NCBI RefSeq assembly: GCF_036077095.1
Contig: NZ_CP107960.1
Location: 6,510,001 to 6,574,000 of the forward strand
Length of the DNA: 64,000 nt
Reading direction: 5' to 3'
From: Streptomyces sp. NBC_00376
GTDB taxonomy: Bacteria; Actinomycetota; Actinomycetes; Streptomycetales; Streptomycetaceae
Shown here one piece after another: positions 1 through 7,170 of this stretch. The translations under genes were made by a program, and so were the position numbers. Each line of letters starts with the position of its first letter. The first letter of the stretch is position 1. The notes under the pieces were generated by a model. It was not told where the DNA came from. It saw only the letters and a list, made by a program, of their open reading frames with translations, and ran no database searches.

Positions 1-1112
1 GGCGCGGGGGCGGCCTCGGCGCCGTCCACCCCGCCGACCTCGGCGCCCATGTCCTGAAGGCCCTCGTCGAACGGACCGGGATCGACCCGGCGGCCGTGGA
101 GGACGTGGTCTTCGGCTGCCTCGACACCGTCGGACCGCAGGCCGGCGACATCGCCCGCACCTGCTGGCTGGCGGCCGGACTGCCCGAGGAGGTCCCCGGC
201 GTGACCGTCGACCGCCAGTGCGGCTCCTCCCAGCAGGCCCTGCACTTCGCCGCCCAGGGCGTCCTCTCCGGCACCCAGGACCTGGTCGTCGCTGGCGGCA
301 CCCAGTCCATGACGCAGATCCCCATCGCCTTCGCCTCCCGCCAGGCCGCCGAACCCCTCGGGCTGACCGAGGGTCCGTACGCGGGCAGCGAGGGCTGGCG
401 CGCCCGGTACGGCGACGCACCGGTCAACCAGTTCCACGGCGCCCAGTTGATCGCCGAGAAGTGGGACATCGGCCGCCAGGACATGGAGGAGTTCGCCCTC
501 CGCTCCCACCGGCACGCGATCCGCGCCATCGACGAGGGCCGCTTCGCCCGCGAGACCGTCGCCCTCGCGGGCGTCACCACCGACGAGGGGACGCGCCGCG
601 ACACCACCCTGGAGAAGATGGCGGCGCTGAAGCCGGTCCTGGACGGCGGCACGATCACCGCCGCGTGCTCCTCCCAGATCTCCGACGGCGCCGCCGCCCT
701 GCTCATCGCCTCCGAGCGGGCCGTGGCCGAGCACGGCCTCACCCCGCGCGCCCGCGTCCACCACCTCTCGGTACGCGGCGAGGACCCGATCCGCATGCTG
801 TCGGCACCGATCCCGGCCACCGCGTACGCGCTCAAGAAGGCCGGAATGACCATCGACGACATCGACCTGGTCGAGATCAACGAGGCATTCGCCCCCGTCG
901 TCCTGGCCTGGCTGAAGGAGACCGGGGCCGACCCCGACCGGGTCAACGTCAACGGCGGCGGGATCGCCCTCGGTCACCCGCTCGGCGCAACCGGTGCGAA
1001 ATTGATGACGACACTGCTGCACGAACTGGAGCGCACCGGCGGCCGCTACGGGCTCCAGACCATGTGCGAGGGCGGCGGCCAGGCGAACGTGACGATCATC
1101 GAACGGCTCTGA
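1..1112 (+). CDS. fadA6: Acetyl-CoA acyltransferase (thiolase), FadA6-like, 5'-truncated
   Basis: Thiolase that cleaves a beta-ketoacyl-CoA with CoA to release acetyl-CoA. The frame is open from the window edge (it reads RGGGLGAVHPADLGAHVLKAL before the first internal GTG), so the true start lies to the left. Visible motifs are VDRQCGSSQQAL with the acylated active-site Cys, NEAFAPV, GGGIALGHPLGATGAK with the catalytic His, and CEGGGQANVTIIERL with the second catalytic Cys near the C-terminus. From memory it is closest to mycobacterial FadA6 of steroid-ring catabolism, which fits the ipd genes 2.5 kb downstream. It could instead serve general beta-oxidation. The family call is firm; the FadA6 assignment is inferred from sequence recall and context. 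Confidence 0.82.
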   Translation, partial: RGGGLGAVHPADLGAHVLKALVERTGIDPAAVEDVVFGCLDTVGPQAGDIARTCWLAAGLPEEVPGVTVDRQCGSSQQALHFAAQGVLSGTQDLVVAGGTQSMTQIPIAFASRQAAEPLGLTEGPYAGSEGWRARYGDAPVNQFHGAQLIAEKWDIGRQDMEEFALRSHRHAIRAIDEGRFARETVALAGVTTDEGTRRDTTLEKMAALKPVLDGGTITAACSSQISDGAAALLIASERAVAEHGLTPRARVHHLSVRGEDPIRMLSAPIPATAYALKKAGMTIDDIDLVEINEAFAPVVLAWLKETGADPDRVNVNGGGIALGHPLGATGAKLMTTLLHELERTGGRYGLQTMCEGGGQANVTIIERL

Positions 1113-1290
1113 GCGCCGACCCGCCCCGAACACGGCCGCCGGACCGCCCCGACACCCGGCGCGACAAGGATTCCGGCGGCCTTTCGTACCCCTCCCGGCC
1201 AGATACCGCAAGGGCCCGGACCAGAACACACCGACCGGCCGCGCGGCGTGTTTCCACCGCGGACCGGCGGAACGTGCTACGGTTGCCGAG

Positions 1291-1319
1291 TTGCAGTTTT
1301 GGTACCCATGAACTTTATG
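1291..1319 (+). promoter_or_regulatory. Candidate promoter for the cold-shock gene
   Basis: TTGCAG (1291-1296), a 17-base spacer and TTTATG (1314-1319) form a weak housekeeping-type promoter, in a stretch much richer in A/T than its surroundings. It ends where a long hairpin begins. The other bases between the thiolase stop and the cold-shock start (1113-1448) show no gene. Confidence 0.35.
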
Positions 1320-1350
1320 TGCGCCTGACGGGAATGCTTCCTCAGGCGCA
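1320..1350 (+). promoter_or_regulatory. Leader hairpin upstream of the cold-shock gene
   Basis: TGCGCCTGA (1320-1328) pairs perfectly with TCAGGCGCA (1342-1350). After a two-base bulge the stem continues as GGAA (1331-1334) with TTCC (1338-1341) around a three-base loop. TTATTGTTTT follows directly, so the element looks like an intrinsic terminator placed about 100 bases before the start codon. It may attenuate transcription, act as a cold-responsive leader, or end upstream transcripts. Confidence 0.6.
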
Positions 1351-1448
1351 TTATTGTTTTCCGGCTTTCTCCGGATGGGGCTCAATGCGGCGACTTGAAA
1401 TTCGTAAAGTGCGGATTTCCGGCACTGCACCTCTTTTAGGAGAATGAC

Positions 1449-1652
1449 ATGGCTACTGGAACCGTGAAGTGGTTCAACTCGGAAAAGGGCTTCGGCTTCA
1501 TCGAGCAGGACGGCGGCGGCGCCGACGTCTTCGCCCACTACTCCAACATCGCCACCTCGGGCTTCCGTGAGCTCCAGGAGGGCCAGAAGGTCTCCTTCGA
1601 CGTCACGCAGGGCCAGAAGGGCCCGCAGGCGGAGAACATCGTCCCGGCCTAA
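1449..1652 (+). CDS. Cold-shock protein, CspA family
   Basis: A 67-residue single cold-shock domain, the usual full length. It binds single-stranded RNA and DNA through the RNP1-like KGFGFIEQ and RNP2-like DVFAHYS strands, after the conserved start [18 protein letters not shown]. It acts as a cytoplasmic RNA chaperone and anti-structure factor. The start is supported by AGGAGA at 1438-1443. A long structured leader precedes it and a strong terminator follows. A DEAD-box RNA helicase comes next, a pairing that fits shared work on RNA structure. Streptomycetes carry many paralogues, so no specific symbol is given. Confidence 0.95.
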   Translation: MATGTVKWFNSEKGFGFIEQDGGGADVFAHYSNIATSGFRELQEGQKVSFDVTQGQKGPQAENIVPA

Positions 1653-1674
1653 TCGCCGGACGCGTACCTCGCAG

Positions 1675-1710
1675 CCGGGGCCCGCACCGTGAAGGTGCGG
1701 GTCCCGGTTT
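1675..1710 (+). terminator. Terminator after the cold-shock gene
   Basis: The arms CCGGGGCCCGCACC (1675-1688) and GGTGCGGGTCCCGG (1694-1707) form a 14-pair stem with one G-T pair and a GTGAA loop, followed by TTTGT. It lies 23 bases past the stop. Confidence 0.85.
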
Positions 1711-1851
1711 GTGCTGTCCCCGGGACATGTCGGAACAGGCGCGCCCGCCCACGGCGCCCGTCCCGGCAGCCCCATGCAGTTCCCCGCAGTCCCACGCAGT
1801 TCTCAGGAATCCCCAGGACTCCTCAGGAATCCCCCAGGAGGGCAATTCCGT

Positions 1852-3516
1852 ATGACCCGCTCCGAACGCCAGGACCGACCCGCCCGCAACCGCCCGTCGA
1901 GGGGGCGCGGCACGGCCCCGGCACAGGCAACCGCTAAGGGTTCCGGCAAGGGATCCGGCAAGGCGTCGCCCCGTCGCAGGGCCACGCCGCCGCAGGGCGA
2001 ATTCGCCCTGCCCGAAACCATGACCCCCGCACTGCCCGCCGTAGCGGCGTTCGCCGAGCTGGACATGCCCGCAGCCCTGCTGAAGACCCTTGCCGCGCAG
2101 GGCGTCACCGAACCGTTCCCGATCCAGGGCGCCACCCTGCCGAACTCGCTCGCCGGCCGGGACATCCTCGGCCGCGGCCGCACCGGCTCCGGCAAGACCC
2201 TCGCCTTCGGCCTCGCCCTGCTGGCCCGCACCGCCGGCCGGCGCGCCGAGCCGAAGGCACCGCTGGCGCTCGTCCTCGTCCCGACCCGCGAGCTCGCCCA
2301 GCAGGTCACCGACGCGCTGACGCCGTACGCGACGTCCGTGAACCTGCGCCTGGCCACCGTCGTCGGCGGCATGTCGATCACCAAGCAGTCCGGCACGTTG
2401 CGCCGCGGCGCCGAGGTGCTCGTCGCCACGCCCGGACGGCTGAAGGACCTCATCGAGCGCGGCGACTGCCGCCTCGACCAGGTCGCCATCACCGTCCTCG
2501 ACGAGGCCGACCAGATGGCCGACATGGGCTTCATGCCGCAGGTCGTCGCCCTGCTCAAGCAGGTCGAGCCGGACGGTCAGCGGATGCTGTTCTCCGCGAC
2601 GCTCGACAAGAACATCGACCGGCTGGTCAAGATGTTCCTGACCGACCCGGTCGTGCACTCCGTCGACCCGTCCGCCGGCGCCGTCACCACCATGGAGCAC
2701 CACGTGCTCCATGTGATCGACGAGACCGACAAGAAGGCCGTCGCCACGAAGATCGCCGCCCGTGAGGGCCGCGTGATCATGTTCGTGGACACCAAGCGCG
2801 CCGCCGACCGGTTCGCCAAGCGGCTGCTCGCCAGTGGCGTACGGGCCGCCGCCCTGCACGGCGGGCGCTCGCAGCCGCAGCGCAACCGGACCCTGGACCA
2901 GTTCAAGAACGGCCAGGTCACCGCGCTCGTCGCGACGAACGTGGCGGCCCGCGGCATCCATGTCGACGACCTCGACCTGGTCGTGAACGTGGACCCGCCG
3001 ACCGACCACAAGGACTACCTGCACCGCGGCGGGCGCACGGCGCGCGCCGGGGAGTCCGGCAGCGTCGTCACCCTGGTGCTGCCGGAGGAGAAGCGGGACA
3101 TGACCCGGCTGATGGCCGACGCGGGCATCGCCCCGAAGACCACCCGGATCAAGTCCAGCGACGAGGAGCTCACCCGGATCACCGGGGCCCGTGAACCCTC
3201 GGGCATCGCGATCGTCATAGAGGCCCCACAGCCGACCCCGCCGAAGCAGCGCACGCGCTCGGGCGGGACCTCGGCGGGCGGCACCGGCTTCCGCTCGGGC
3301 AGCCGCGGCCGGGGCCGGCGCGGTGGTGCCGGACAGGGCGGCGGCGAGGCCCGCTCCACGGGCGGCGCCTCCCGCACCGCCGGCACGGGCGGCTCCGCGC
3401 GCGGCGCGGGCTCGGGCGGCGGCCGTGGCAACGGTGAGCCGCGCGGCACGGGTGCCGGGCGCTCCGGGGCCGGACGCGGCGGCGCGGCGGCGGGACGCGG
3501 CCGCAGGGCCGCGTAG
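1852..3516 (+). CDS. DEAD-box ATP-dependent RNA helicase
   Basis: A 554-residue RNA helicase that unwinds RNA duplexes with ATP, likely in ribosome assembly or mRNA turnover at low temperature. Motifs in order: Q-motif FPIQ near 89, Walker A GRTGSGKT at 109-116, PTRELAQQ, TPGR, DEAD at 217-220, SAT at 248-250, then ATNVAARGI and HRGGRTARAG in the second RecA domain. A lysine-rich basic N-terminal arm and a long Arg/Gly/Ser C-terminal tail (about 130 residues) are typical RNA-binding extensions. ATG 1852 was chosen because AGGAGGG sits at 1836-1842; an in-frame GTG at 1711 lies on the terminator of the previous gene. The leader holds repeated CAGGAATCC and GCAGT blocks at 1780-1835. Confidence 0.95.
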   Translation: MTRSERQDRPARNRPSRGRGTAPAQATAKGSGKGSGKASPRRRATPPQGEFALPETMTPALPAVAAFAELDMPAALLKTLAAQGVTEPFPIQGATLPNSLAGRDILGRGRTGSGKTLAFGLALLARTAGRRAEPKAPLALVLVPTRELAQQVTDALTPYATSVNLRLATVVGGMSITKQSGTLRRGAEVLVATPGRLKDLIERGDCRLDQVAITVLDEADQMADMGFMPQVVALLKQVEPDGQRMLFSATLDKNIDRLVKMFLTDPVVHSVDPSAGAVTTMEHHVLHVIDETDKKAVATKIAAREGRVIMFVDTKRAADRFAKRLLASGVRAAALHGGRSQPQRNRTLDQFKNGQVTALVATNVAARGIHVDDLDLVVNVDPPTDHKDYLHRGGRTARAGESGSVVTLVLPEEKRDMTRLMADAGIAPKTTRIKSSDEELTRITGAREPSGIAIVIEAPQPTPPKQRTRSGGTSAGGTGFRSGSRGRGRRGGAGQGGGEARSTGGASRTAGTGGSARGAGSGGGRGNGEPRGTGAGRSGAGRGGAAAGRGRRAA

Positions 3517-3539
3517 CCGCAGGGACACACAGCGGACAG

Positions 3540-3569
3540 GGCGGCGCCCGGATCTCTCCGGGCGCCGCC
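3540..3569. terminator. Bidirectional terminator between helicase and ipdC
   Basis: A perfect 13-pair inverted repeat, GGCGGCGCCCGGA (3540-3552) and TCCGGGCGCCGCC (3557-3569), with a TCTC loop, sits between convergent genes. Confidence 0.85.
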
Positions 3570-3675
3570 TACGCGTCCGCGGCTTCGGAACGTTCCGCGC
3601 GGACTGCCGCGTGCGGATTCCTCCGTGCGCCGCCTATGCGTCCGAGTTCTCGGAACGTTCCGCGCGTACCACCGC
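3562..3675. repeat. Direct repeat duplicating the 3' end of ipdC
   Basis: Bases 3562-3610 recur at 3627-3675 with a 65-base period and few mismatches. Each copy holds the palindrome CGGAACGTTCCG (3586-3597 and 3651-3662). The right copy encodes the last residues and stop of ipdC (RAERSENSDA); the left copy, downstream of the stop, would read RAERSEAADA with its own stop. Confidence 0.8.
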
Positions 3676-4704
3676 GCCCAGCGCCTCGTGGGCCTCGGCC
3701 ATCACCCGTTCCACCAGCTCCGCGCAGCTGGGCAGATCCTCGATCAGGCCCGCCACCTGGCCCGAGGCCATCACCCCCAGGTCCGTCCGGCCGTCGACCA
3801 TGGACGCCTTCAGCAGCATCGGCGTGTTGGCCGCCAGCAGGACCTGGCTCCACGACAGGTCCTTGCCGTGCTTCATCGCGAGACCGTCGCGCACCATCCG
3901 GGACCAGCTCAGCCCGGAGATCCGCCGGAAACCCGACGCCCGGCGCACCGCCTGGGCCAGGGCCCGGACCCGGCCCGCGTGCTCCAGCGCCGCGACCATC
4001 TCCGTACGCAGCATCCGGTGCGGGAGCCCGTCCACCGCCCTGGTGACCGTGATGTCCTTGACGCCCGCCGCCAGGTACCGGGCCTTCACCGCGTCCGGCA
4101 CGGTCGAGTCCGAGGTCAGCAGGAACCGCGTACCCATCGCGATGCCCGCCGCCCCGTACGCCAGCGCCGCGACCAGGCCCCGGCCGTCGCGGAAACCGCC
4201 CGCCGCGATCACCGGGATGTCCACCGCGTCCACGACCTGGGGCAGCAGCACCGTGGTCGCCACCTCACCGGTGTGCCCGCCGCCCTCGCCGCCCTGCACG
4301 ATCACCGCGTCCGCGCCCCACGCCGCGACCTTCTCGGCATGGCGCCGGGCGCCGATCGACGGGATCACGACCACTCCCGCGTCCTTCAGTTCGGCGATCA
4401 GTTCCTTCGAGGGGGCCAGCGCGAAGGACGCCACCTTCACGCCCTCCTCGATGATGATCCGTACCCGCTCGCGCGCGTCGCCCGCGTCGGCGCGCAGATT
4501 GACGCCGAACGGCTCGTCGGTACGGGACTTGACCTCCCGCACCGCCGCCCGCAGCTGCTCGGCGGTCATCGTCGCGGAGGCCAGGACGCCGAGGGCGCCG
4601 GCGCGGGCCGTGGCGGAGACCAGGCGGGGGCCCGCGACCCAGCCCATGCCGGTCTGGACGATGGGGTGACGGACGCCGACCAGCTCCGTGAGCGCCGTCC
4701 GCAT
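3634..4704 (-). CDS. ipdC: IpdC-like FMN-dependent reductase (nitronate monooxygenase-type fold)
   Basis: A 356-residue TIM-barrel flavoprotein of the 2-nitropropane dioxygenase family. It opens RHPIVQTGMGWVAGPRLVSA and has the FMN-phosphate segments GGEGGGHTG, IPVIAAGGFRDG and GAAGIAMGTRFLLT. By family alone it could be a nitronate monooxygenase or enoyl reductase. Its place as the last gene of echA20-ipdA-ipdB-ipdC, with a one-base TGATG overlap onto ipdB, points to IpdC, which in mycobacteria and rhodococci reduces a hydroxylated HIP-CoA intermediate of steroid C/D-ring breakdown. The C-terminal 20 residues are copied just downstream as a direct repeat. Confidence 0.82.
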   Translation of the reverse strand: MRTALTELVGVRHPIVQTGMGWVAGPRLVSATARAGALGVLASATMTAEQLRAAVREVKSRTDEPFGVNLRADAGDARERVRIIIEEGVKVASFALAPSKELIAELKDAGVVVIPSIGARRHAEKVAAWGADAVIVQGGEGGGHTGEVATTVLLPQVVDAVDIPVIAAGGFRDGRGLVAALAYGAAGIAMGTRFLLTSDSTVPDAVKARYLAAGVKDITVTRAVDGLPHRMLRTEMVAALEHAGRVRALAQAVRRASGFRRISGLSWSRMVRDGLAMKHGKDLSWSQVLLAANTPMLLKASMVDGRTDLGVMASGQVAGLIEDLPSCAELVERVMAEAHEALGAVVRAERSENSDA

Positions 4705-5465
4705 CAGACCCTGACCTCACGGTTCCGGGTGCCGTGCGGGTCGATGACCTCGCGGATCAGGGACAGCTCCGCGGCGCTCGGCTCCCGGGTGTACGGGACG
4801 TCGTCCGCGATCGTGAGCGCGAAACCGGTGGCCTCGCGGACCTGGTCGACGGTGACGCCGGGGTGCAGCGAGGCCAGCCGCATCGAGCGGTCCGGGGTCG
4901 CGAAGTCGAAGACGCCGAGATCGCTCACCACGCGCGGGATGCGGTGGTAGCGGCTCGCCGACGGACCGGCCGCGGCGGCACTGTCGTAGCCGACCCCGCA
5001 GATCATGTCGACGCGCTCGACGAAGACCCGGGTGGAGTGCTTGGGAATCCAGTAACTGACCGGGTTGTTCAGGGTGTTGACCGGTGCGCCGCGCACGCCG
5101 AGCAGCTGGCGGGAGGGCTGTTCCCAGTCGCCGATGCAGGAGATGTTCTGGTTGCCGAACCGGTCGATCTGGCTCGCCCCCATCATCACGTGGCGCCTGC
5201 CGCCGGTGACCATGGCGAGGTGCTGGCGGTAGGGCAGCCAGCCCTCCGTCGTACCGTCCGGGGCGAGGAGCAGCGCCTCGCCGTCGGTCAGCAGCAGATC
5301 GGGCGAGAAGGTGCGTCTGGCGAGCCGGGCGCCGACGGACGGGACGAGGCCCATGGGGCTGGCGAGCAGCTCGCCGTTGTCGCGCCAGGCATCGGCGCAG
5401 GCGATCACGCAGTACTCGGCGCGGGTGGCCGCGGTCGGGTCCGCGGTCGCGTTCTCCGTGGTCAT
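4704..5465 (-). CDS. ipdB: IpdB, beta subunit of the steroid ring-opening CoA hydrolase
   Basis: A 253-residue protein of the class I CoA-transferase beta family. It partners IpdA; in Mycobacterium IpdAB is a hydrolase that opens the last steroid ring of COCHEA-CoA rather than a true CoA-transferase. Recognisable segments are YCVIACADAWRDNGELLASPMG, VPSVGARLARRTFSPDLLLTDG, MMGASQIDRFGNQN and VSDLGVFDF. It shares a 4-base ATGA overlap with ipdA and a one-base overlap with ipdC, so subunit production is coupled. Without its neighbours it would be called only a CoA-transferase subunit B. Confidence 0.85.
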   Translation of the reverse strand: MTTENATADPTAATRAEYCVIACADAWRDNGELLASPMGLVPSVGARLARRTFSPDLLLTDGEALLLAPDGTTEGWLPYRQHLAMVTGGRRHVMMGASQIDRFGNQNISCIGDWEQPSRQLLGVRGAPVNTLNNPVSYWIPKHSTRVFVERVDMICGVGYDSAAAAGPSASRYHRIPRVVSDLGVFDFATPDRSMRLASLHPGVTVDQVREATGFALTIADDVPYTREPSAAELSLIREVIDPHGTRNREVRV

Positions 5466-6337
5466 TTCTGCTCCTCGTGCCAGGTCCGGACGGCCGACTG
5501 GTAGCTCTTCTCGTCGCCCCCGGCGGGCAGGAAGCGCTCGCTGAACGCCGCCCAGGCGTCGGGGTCGGCGGCGGCGGTCGCGTACGCCTTCTGGAACGCC
5601 TCGTCGCGTGGATGGTCGGGCACGCAGGAGGTGAAGTGCGCGCCGTTCGGGGTCTCGACGACGCCGGTGACGGAGTGCCGCTTGACGAGGAGGGTCTGCG
5701 GGGCGGCGTTGCCGGTCAGCTCGGCCGTGTCCACGAGGCGTTCGCAGGACATGTACGCGGCGTCCGCGGCCTCGCAGAACAGGTCGTCGAAGTACGGGTC
5801 GGGGCCGAGGTACTGGCCGTTGCCGAACCGGTCCGCGCGGTTCAGGTGGACCAGCGCGGCGTCCATCCGCAGCGCGGGCATCGCGACGAACTCCTCACCG
5901 TCCTCGTACGGCGAAGTCACCGTGCGCAGGCCCGGGTTGACCCGCATCACGTCGGAGCCGATACCGGCACGCACGGGGAGGAACGGCAGCCGGTTCGCGG
6001 CGGCGTGCAGCCCCCACATGAACATGGCCTCGTCGATCTCCATCAGTTCGAACGCGCCGCGCTGGCGGGCCGCCCTGAAATGGGGTTCGAGCGGGACCGA
6101 GTCGAGCGTGACGAAGGCCGCGACCAGTTTCCGGATCCGGCCGGCGGCGGCGAGCAGCCCCACGTCGGGGCCGCCGTACGAGACCACGGTGAGGTCGGTG
6201 ATCCCGGAGCGGAGCAGCGCCCGCACCAGCGCCATGGGTTTGCGGCGCGAGCCCCAGCCGCCGATGCCGATCGTCATCCCGCTGCTGAGCCGGGAGACCA
6301 CGTCGTCGGCCGTCATGGTCTTGTCGGTCGTGGTCAT
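5462..6337 (-). CDS. ipdA: IpdA, alpha subunit of the steroid ring-opening CoA hydrolase
   Basis: A 291-residue protein of the class I CoA-transferase alpha family. The N-terminal MTIGIGGWGSRRKPMALVRA and VVSYGGPDVGLL are close to what I recall of mycobacterial IpdA. The MEIDEAM stretch at 99-105 carries Glu100 and Glu103, in the region of the functional glutamate of IpdA. Further segments are RLPFLPVRAGIGSDV, MPALRMDAALVHLNRADRFGNGQ, DPYFDDLFCEAAD and GAHFTSCVPDHPRDE. It starts 3 bases after echA20 ends and overlaps ipdB by 4. Role: ring cleavage of the last steroid metabolite in the cytoplasm. Confidence 0.87.
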   Translation of the reverse strand: MTTTDKTMTADDVVSRLSSGMTIGIGGWGSRRKPMALVRALLRSGITDLTVVSYGGPDVGLLAAAGRIRKLVAAFVTLDSVPLEPHFRAARQRGAFELMEIDEAMFMWGLHAAANRLPFLPVRAGIGSDVMRVNPGLRTVTSPYEDGEEFVAMPALRMDAALVHLNRADRFGNGQYLGPDPYFDDLFCEAADAAYMSCERLVDTAELTGNAAPQTLLVKRHSVTGVVETPNGAHFTSCVPDHPRDEAFQKAYATAAADPDAWAAFSERFLPAGGDEKSYQSAVRTWHEEQK

Positions 6338-6340
6338 GCC

Positions 6341-7084
6341 TCATGCCTCCTTGCCGAACGATTCGCGGACGCGGTCGGCGACCCCGCTGAGATTGGCCTC
6401 GAAGGTGAAGCCCTGCTCGAAGCGGTAGCTGCGGCGTACGTCCACCGGGTCGATGCCGTTGATGGCGGCCTTGGCCAGCCGGATCAGATACCCGTCCTTG
6501 GCGGCTATCTCGCCCGCCAGCTCCAGTGCCGCACCGAGGAGTTCCTCGCGCGGCACGACCTTCCAGACCGAGCCGTGGGCGTGCAGTTCGGCGGCGGTCG
6601 CGGTGCGCGAGGTGTAGTAGAGCGCGCGCATCAGGTGCTGGGGCACCAGCCGGGCCAGATGGGTCGCCGCGCCGAGCGCGCCCCGGTCCAGCTCGGGCAG
6701 GCCGAACGTGGCGTCGTCGCTCGCCACGATCGCGTCCGCGTTGCCGACGAGGCCGATGCCGCCGCCGAGGCAGAAGCCGTTCACCGCGGCGACGACCGGG
6801 ACCTCGCACTCGTAGACGGCGGCGAACGCCTCGTAGCAGCCCCGGTTGGCGCCGATCAGGGCCTCGTGCCCGGTGTCGCGCTGCATCTCCTTGATGTCGA
6901 CGCCCGCGTTGAATCCCCGTCCGGCGGCGGCCAGCACGACGCAGCGGACCTCGGGGTCACGGCCCGCCGCGCGCAGTGCGTCGGCAAGGTCGTACCAGCC
7001 CTGCACGGGCAGCGCGTTGACGGGCGGATGGTCGACGGTGACGAGCCGGATGCCCTTGCCGGGACTTGCGGTGGAGACACCCAT
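6341..7084 (-). CDS. echA20: EchA20-like enoyl-CoA hydratase/isomerase-fold enzyme
   Basis: A 247-residue crotonase-fold protein. Oxyanion-hole segments are AAAGRGFNAGVDIKEM and VNGFCLGGGIGLVGNADAIVAS, followed by FGLPELDRGALGA. In the mycobacterial KstR2 regulon EchA20 hydrolytically opens ring D of HIEC-CoA, ahead of IpdAB. It is the first gene of the minus-strand operon. ATG 7084 (reading MGVSTASPGKG) is preferred because the upstream in-frame ATG at 7114 lies inside the large palindrome of the divergent promoter. No strong ribosome-binding site is visible, so the transcript may have a very short leader. Confidence 0.82.
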   Translation of the reverse strand: MGVSTASPGKGIRLVTVDHPPVNALPVQGWYDLADALRAAGRDPEVRCVVLAAAGRGFNAGVDIKEMQRDTGHEALIGANRGCYEAFAAVYECEVPVVAAVNGFCLGGGIGLVGNADAIVASDDATFGLPELDRGALGAATHLARLVPQHLMRALYYTSRTATAAELHAHGSVWKVVPREELLGAALELAGEIAAKDGYLIRLAKAAINGIDPVDVRRSYRFEQGFTFEANLSGVADRVRESFGKEA

Positions 7085-7094
7085 GAGCGAATCA

Positions 7095-7135
7095 GCTACC
7101 TTTCCACCAAACATTTGTTAGGTGTGGAAGGTAGC
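7095..7135. promoter_or_regulatory. Palindromic operator between echA20 and the SDR gene (KstR2-like)
   Basis: An 18-base palindrome, ACCAAACATTTGTTAGGT (7106-7123), matches ACCnAACAnnTGTTnGGT with 14 of 18 bases symmetric. It is nested in outer arms GCTACCTT (7095-7102) and AAGGTAGC (7128-7135), continued by CCAC (7104-7107) and GTGG (7124-7127). The inner ACCAAACATTTGTT also fits the published mycobacterial KstR2 box AnCAAGnnCTTGnT, as I recall it, apart from a symmetric G-to-A and C-to-T change. It fills the gap between two divergent steroid-type genes, where a TetR repressor should bind. Confidence 0.75.
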
Positions 7136-7170
7136 AGCCTGCCCCCGCATCGCCAACAAGGAGGCGAGTG

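Noticed and set aside
1603..3528. Long minus-strand open frame opposite the DEAD-box helicase
   Set aside because: Ala/Gly/Arg-rich shadow of a GC-rich gene; no domain, no ribosome-binding site.
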